Shown: positions 17,101 through 21,623 of the stretch, in pieces
Layout: each line of letters starts with the position of its first letter
How positions within the stretch are numbered: position 1 is the stretch's first letter
Assembly: GCA_030267965.1 (NCBI GenBank)
Contig: BRYA01000461.1
Span: forward strand, 1 to 21,623
DNA length: 21,623 bases
Direction: 5' to 3'
DNA from: Triparma columacea
Lineage: Eukaryota > Sar > Bolidophyceae > Parmales > Triparmaceae
Notes under the pieces: generated by a model
Seen by the model: only the letters and a program-made list of their open reading frames with translations
Databases searched by the model: none
Told to the model about the DNA's origin: nothing
Program-made: the position numbers and the translations under genes

Positions 17101-19794
17101 TCCAACATCTTCAGCCTACCCGCAGCACTGTTGGCCTCCTGCTGGCCCTTGATGAGTCCCTCCATCTTGGTGTAGTCAATCTTCCAGTCGCTTCTCCTCC
17201 TAATCTCGACCTTGTAGCTTTTCCCCTCCTTCACCTCCCTCTTCTCTGTCCTCTTGATTCCCCTGATGTCCTTCACGGTTTGCAACAGGAGCGTCCAGGC
17301 CTCCTCTCCCATCTTTCCGCTCGTAGGCATAAGGATAAGCTGGTGCATGAGGTCCATGAGCCTGTCAGTGCAGCCATCGTTCTCCAGATTCGTAATGACA
17401 AAATCGCTGACCTCCCTGAAGTTGGCGGCGTCAATGTTCAGCATGCTCGCCATGATGGTCTGCTCCTGGTCGCTCATGTAGATGGCTTCGAACACCTCGA
17501 CTTGCTTCTCCACGGCGTCCTGGCAACGTCTGTACTCTTCACTGTCCAGCATGCTTGCGGACCTGCCCCTCTTCGCCGCGCCTTGCCAGTCTCCTTTTTT
17601 CATCCTCACGTAGTCCCAGGCTACGTGAAGGGCGGTAAGCCACCTGCTTCTCCCCTCCTCAGTCTTGAACCCTAGGGACCTTATCTTGTTCTCGCAAACG
17701 ATATCGATCCCCCAGATGGTCGTTGAAGGGTCGAAGTTCCTCAAGTCCCCATTCATGGTCTCACCGATGATGTCAATTATCTCAAGCAAGTCGATCTTCC
17801 CCTCGGGTCGAGTAGAAGTGTAGGTCCCCCCTTTGTACTTGTACCAGCAGAGGGCCTCGTCGCTCAGGCCGTACCAGAACTCGTTGACCTCGGGTTTACT
17901 CTCTCCCCCCCCTCCGAACATCGACTTGCGCGCCTTGACCTTGCCCCTCAGAAAGTCGCACGAGAAAGCCGCGCCGGCCATGATGCCCAGATTGGGGGCA
18001 ATCTTCGTTCCGAAGGGGTCGGCCTTCCTCCCCTCATCGTCAAGGAGCCCGGTGCTTATGGTGCTCATCCTTATGTCGTCATCCTCGTCGGATATCTTCT
18101 CCTGGGGCGGCAAGGTCAGCACCTCCTCAACAACCTCCATGAGGTCCAGGGCCGCCATGAAGTTGCGAAGCCTTATTCTGTCGTCCAGCTCTGTGGCGTG
18201 GTTGATAAGGGTATTGATGAGGGTCATTGCTGCGACCTTAACAGTCATGGGCTTTTCTTTGATTGCCTCCACAAGGGAGGCATAAGGCTGCGGCGTGGCA
18301 CGGTTATGGGTTAGCATCGTGGTGGTTGGTCTCGTGGTGGTTGGTCTCGTGATGCGCGCTTCAGCGGTAGGTTTGCCACCTCCTCACCTTCTCCATCCTC
18401 CTCCTGAAGAGCCTGTCGAGAGACTCCAGCACCATGATGTGTCCCTCCTCGCTGCTGAAGCACGTCACGGATAGAATCTCCATTACGGATAGGCAAACTC
18501 TGTCCCATTTGAAGTCAAGGCACATGGCAATGGTCCCTACCGCCCCCTCTGTCCCAATGACCGAGTTCATGCCGTACTCGTCCTTCATGAGGTACTTGAA
18601 ACAGTCGAGGAGCTCTAGCAGAACCACGGCGTCGAGCTGAGCCAGGGGGTAGTGAACGAGCCTGACCTTGATGGCTTCCATCAGAGTCTTGACCCCCCCA
18701 GCCTTGAGGAAGCTGTCGAACCACATCTTGGTTGGCTGCCGAAGGGCGAGCTTCAAAGACTGGGTGACCTCGAATGACGGAACCTTGAAGTGGCGGTTTG
18801 TTTTCTTGAGGAGGTCGAGGAGCTGTGTGTCCTTATCCCCCCACTGCATGAGGGCCTGGATATTTGTGTCCGCCATCTGCTTGCCGTGCATGGTGATCAT
18901 CTGCCACTTCTTTGGGATTGACTCGGACGCGACGAGCTTACTGATCGTCGCAGAAGGCATCATCAACGATTCGAGAACCTTGACGTACATTTTCTCTGCG
19001 ATGAGTGTGATGAGGGAATCGAATCGAGGAAAGGGTTGCGTTGGTGGGTTTGTTAGTGAGAGAGCAGTAAAAGTGGTGCTCGCGGCATCAGTGTTGTCGC
19101 GTAGTACTTTAAGTTGTCGCTACGCTCCTCCGCCTCCTTTTTTGCGTCCCCTTCTCACCAATAACCTCGGGTTCTGGCAAGTCGTCGTCTGAGGCAGTCT
19201 TGGTGAGCATGGTCCCAATCGGTGGGGTAGGTGGCTGATCGGTATTTTCCGCCGCGGTCTGTGCTGGTGCTGGTGCTGGTGCTGGTGGTTCCGCTTCGGC
19301 CACCTTCTTCAGAACTTCATCAGTCTCAATGAGAGTATTGACCTCATCAGAGGTAAGCTTTCTATCCTTCGCCTCGTTCGGGCGTATCGTAGATGCCCTC
19401 CTCCTAACAACCTCTGAGGTGTCAAACGTGACTTTCATCTCCCCCCCCTCCTCCTCCCCTTTCTCCTCCTCTTCCTCGGATTTCTTTGCCAGGGCCGCCT
19501 CTTCTATGTCATTCTTGTCGATCTCGCTGGAATTTTCGGTGGCTCCACCCTCGGGAACAGCCTCGTCGTTGCCGTCGCCCTCCTGTCCAGGCAATTCCCT
19601 GAGAAGATTCCGCATAGAAACATCTGTTAGTGCGGGAGTTCCTCGATGCTGGATCCACCCCTAAAAGCCACTTACCATAATGTCTCGTCCGTGTTGCTAT
19701 TGTAGTAGTACTCTTCACCGTCATCGGTGGTATAGGCATACCATCCATCTAGTCCCTGAACGGGGATTCCCTCTTCCTCTGAGTCGCTGCTCAT
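14128..19794 (-). CDS. Formin (FH2) with WW, GBD/FH3, inserted PH-like and CCDC53-like repeats
   Basis: Six exons: 19794-19676, 19598-19159, 18995-18388, 18287-15298, 15203-14619 and 14500-14128; introns of 77, 163, 100, 94 and 118 bp, all GT-AG with matching phases. The product is 1704 aa. An in-frame stop precedes the ATG. Order: WW domain 15-43 (W18, YYY 29-31, W40, P43), completed across intron 1; acidic linker with RRRAS; diaphanous-type GBD/FH3 from about 188 (SIPKKWQMI); PH-like domain about 515-622 (EFWYGLSDEALCWYKY to SRWLTALHVAW) inside FH3; FH3 remainder to about 740; coiled coil about 765-895; three 72-aa repeats with KYFKMMKMGLPAG; Gly-rich repeats about 1118-1207; FH2 about 1220-1620 with KLKSLFWSKV, GTVW and GNYMNGG; basic tail that may be a DAD. 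FH2 nucleates and elongates actin filaments. It shares a divergent promoter with the gene at 19909. Confidence 0.93.
15832..16098 (-). repeat. Gly-rich repeats in formin at the FH1 position
   Basis: Five units of RGGMLAGIAGRGG type separated by Gly runs of 4-6, translated in the frame continuous with the FH2 domain. Variants are AMLAGIAG (first) and LLAGIAG (fourth). The opposite strand has an open Pro-rich frame over the same bases. C homopolymers up to 11-12 long in the top strand make this stretch prone to slippage. Confidence 0.85.
16126..16771 (-). repeat. Three tandem 216-bp coding repeats in formin exon 4
   Basis: The block AGCATCAACCCCGTCCTGAA recurs with exact 216-bp spacing (from about 16182, 16398 and 16614). 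Each unit is 72 codons, in frame, and contains APVVRLKDDERYAKYFKMMK then GLPAGAAVGRAVQDGVDAAE. The copies differ at only a few bases, so the triplication is recent or homogenised. The core resembles the CCDC53/WASHC3-type motif (KYxKMLKMGxPxxAV). Confidence 0.93.
18318..18347. repeat. 15-bp direct duplication in formin intron 3
   Basis: CGTGGTGGTTGGTCT occurs twice in tandem (18318-18332 and 18333-18347) within the 100-bp intron 18387-18288. It is outside the splice signals. Confidence 0.85.
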
Positions 19795-19908
19795 CGGCCT
19801 CGATTTGCCCCTGCAGAAGTCCTCGAACTGGCAGGTTCAAAGGCCGGCACAATCTTTGGGCCTCTACTTCTACCTACGTGCCCTCGGATTAAAAAATAGT
19901 CGAGTCGT
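19795..19908. promoter_or_regulatory. Divergent promoter of formin and Sfi1-like genes
   Basis: Only 114 bp separate the formin ATG (minus, 19794) from the next ATG (plus, 19909). Both frames have in-frame stops upstream within this interval, so neither start can be moved outward without a further exon. I see no TATA box; GGATTAAAAAATAG lies about 20 bp before the plus-strand ATG. Coordinated expression of the two genes is likely but not shown. Confidence 0.6.
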
Positions 19909-21623
19909 ATGGAGTCCAAGTACTCTGGCCTGCCGGATCGTGATGAGAGGGACGTGTCTATCCTCAATACACCCCAACAGGCCTCTCTTCATGTCTCCAA
20001 CTTGGGTACTTCCTCAAGCCAAAAATCTGCCTCTGCTAGACCCAAGCGGGGCGGACGGGTTGGTAGTAAGACTATGCATGGAGCCTCCGGCGGGCTGTCA
20101 GCTCCGGCTCACGATGACAACAACATACTGATAGATCGCTTCATCGAACAGTTGTCGAGCTACTCCACCATGGACACTCCCAACCCCCTGCAGAACAACG
20201 ACAACGTTAGTTTCTCCCAGACTTACACCAACATCAAGAGAGAATTCGGTCATGCGCTGCCTAGCTCGCACATCACAGATCAGCTTCAAAACATGCAGAA
20301 TAGGTTTCATGGTAGAGGTGAGATAGGACAGTGACTCGTGCGGCGGCGGCGGCAGTCAAAGCTTCGTCAAGGGTTCTATACACCTAACAATGACGGTCCC
20401 CTCGCTCCCTCCACGTAGTCAATTCGACCTCCTCCCGATCCAACAGAGGTGCCTCTGTTGGTGGTGGCGATGTAGGAGTGAAGAACGAGACTTTTGGGGA
20501 CCTTTATCATGTGCTCTCCATAGCATTTCTACTCATGGAGGAGGAGAGAGAGACGTTCCAGAAGCAACTCAGGGACGTGGAGGACTTCTTCGTCAAGAGA
20601 GCCAAGCACGCCGGACTTATTTCCCTTCAGTCCATTGCTAGGTGAGTGGGAGGAGTACAGCGACGGTATTTTTGCAGTTTTGCAGTTCAATGGTCTAACG
20701 GAGCGTTTCACTCCCCTCCTACGCTCACCACCCTTCTCAGAAAAATGATGTACAGGGAAAAGAGCCTGGCATTCTCGTCGTGGGTCCAGTTCGTAAGGCT
20801 CAAGGAGGGCGACGCGCAGGCCCGGAAGCACATGCTCAAGCTGACGGATGCCCAGAGGCGTCTAGAGGAACAACGCCAGGCTGCAGAGAACGGCAGATTG
20901 GAAATGGTTGCCAAGAGGGTCGTCGCGAGGATGCAGAAGGGAGGCTTGACAAGGACGTTCCACAAGTGGGCCGACATGGTCGCCGAAGTGAAGCACTATA
21001 GGGCAGTAGTTAAGAGATGTGAGTACTATACAATTGTCGACACTTCTTCTCCCCCATCCCTCTAACCTCTCCCACACAAACACCCTACACCTCGCCCCAA
21101 GTCGCCTCAAAAATCAAGAATCAGAAGGCCCATGCGGCAATCTTGACGTGGAAGGAACTCGTCGGGAAACGCAAGTGGGCGCGTGGCCTGCTTAACCGCC
21201 TACTCGGCGGAAAGGACGTAACGCTACTCTCGGCTGCTTTCCGCCAGTGGTACAGGGTCCACAGCAAGCTCGACGGGGTTGAGCACGAGGACAGACTTAG
21301 GCAGATGGAAGAAAAGATCGAGGAGCAGACCGCGCTACTTAACGAAATGGCAGCAATGAACAAACTGCTGGAGAATAGCTTGGGGGAGATGCAAAAGTCC
21401 AAACACGAGCAGGCCATGAGGAGCGCGCAAAAGATGATCAGACTCATGAAGGGCAAGGCAATGACGTCATGTTTCATGGCTTGGCAAACATTCACAAAAG
21501 AAGCGGTAGGAGAGAGAGTTAAAATGTCCAGATTCTTGTCCAAGTGGAGAAACCAGGGCATCAGCAAGTGCTACATGGCCTGGCAGCAGTACGTTGAGGA
21601 GGAGAAGAGGTACCGGTTCCTTG
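19909..21623 (+). CDS. Sfi1-like Trp-repeat protein, partial (runs off right edge)
   Basis: Four exons visible: 19909-20317, 20419-20641, 20741-21018 and 21102 to the window end; introns of 101, 99 and 83 bp are GT-AG with consistent phases (1, 2, 1). The first 477 aa are present. Residues 1 to about 140 are polar and low-complexity with a short FIEQLSSYSTMD stretch. After a Gly/Ser linker a helical region starts (FLLMEEERETFQKQLRDVED). From exon 3 there are repeated helices with a conserved Trp: LAFSSWVQFVRLKEG, RTFHKWADMVAEV, AAILTWKELVGKRKW, AAFRQWYRVHSKL, SCFMAWQTFTKEA and KCYMAWQQYVEEE. Spaced A..xW repeats of this sort are typical of Sfi1 and other centrin-binding, centrosome or basal-body proteins; that role is inference. 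An alternative acceptor for exon 2 at 20497 also keeps the frame. The 3' end lies outside the window. Confidence 0.75.

Noticed and set aside
16812..17675. 287-codon plus-strand Leu-rich frame
   Set aside because: Mirror of the coiled-coil/FH3 coding strand of the formin.
21121..21567. 148-codon minus-strand frame with hydrophobic stretches
   Set aside because: Antisense to exon 4 of the Sfi1-like gene, which continues the repeat pattern from exon 3 in phase.

Overview
This window is a chromosome end from a eukaryote. It opens with eleven CCCTAA-type repeats (TTAGGG on the other strand). The genes have short GT-AG introns of about 75-340 bp, dense spacing and families typical of stramenopile (heterokont) algae: START-domain membrane proteins, large Cys-rich receptor-like multi-pass proteins, and a formin carrying a CCDC53-like KYFKMxKMGxP motif. 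A bolidophyte/Parmales-like or pelagophyte-like alga is my best guess, but this is inference from gene content. I see no bacterial operon, CRISPR array, tRNA or rRNA.

Layout from the telomere inward: telomere (1-70); a degenerate ~68-bp subtelomeric repeat on a strand with only one G in the first 556 bases (71-~600); then five genes all on the minus strand, transcribed toward the telomere. (1) A six-exon START-repeat plus polytopic-membrane protein (690-6664), whose 5' part is a tandem array of 33-45 nt microexons. (2) A secreted papain/C39-fold-like protein (7393-8439). (3) A three-exon seven-transmembrane protein with a Cys-rich N-terminal ectodomain (8557-10088). (4) A single-exon 951-aa beta-helix/Cys-rich/multi-TM receptor-like protein (10821-13676). 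(5) A six-exon, 1704-aa formin (14128-19794). Between genes 3 and 4, on the plus strand, lies a truncated C-terminus of a type-A DnaJ co-chaperone, preceded by a 174-bp MITE with perfect 23-bp terminal inverted repeats and an 8-bp target duplication (hAT-like). A plus-strand gene with Sfi1-like Trp repeats starts at 19909, only 114 bp from the divergent formin start, and runs off the right edge.

Most of these genes are spliced, so simple reading-frame calls break them up. I reconstructed exons from GT/AG sites, phase agreement and protein continuity; all joins keep the frame. The main points of interest are the phase-1 microexon array built by exact 167-bp duplications in gene 1; the formin architecture (WW, GBD, FH3 interrupted by a PH-like domain, three 72-aa CCDC53-like repeats, a Gly-rich stretch where a Pro-rich FH1 is expected, FH2); a ~180-bp segment shared by the upstream regions of the two receptor-like genes 3 and 4; and the G-less subtelomere. 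Functionally, the right half is cytoskeletal (formin and putative centrin-binding protein from one divergent promoter) and the middle is membrane receptor-like; no pathway linking all of them can be shown from sequence.
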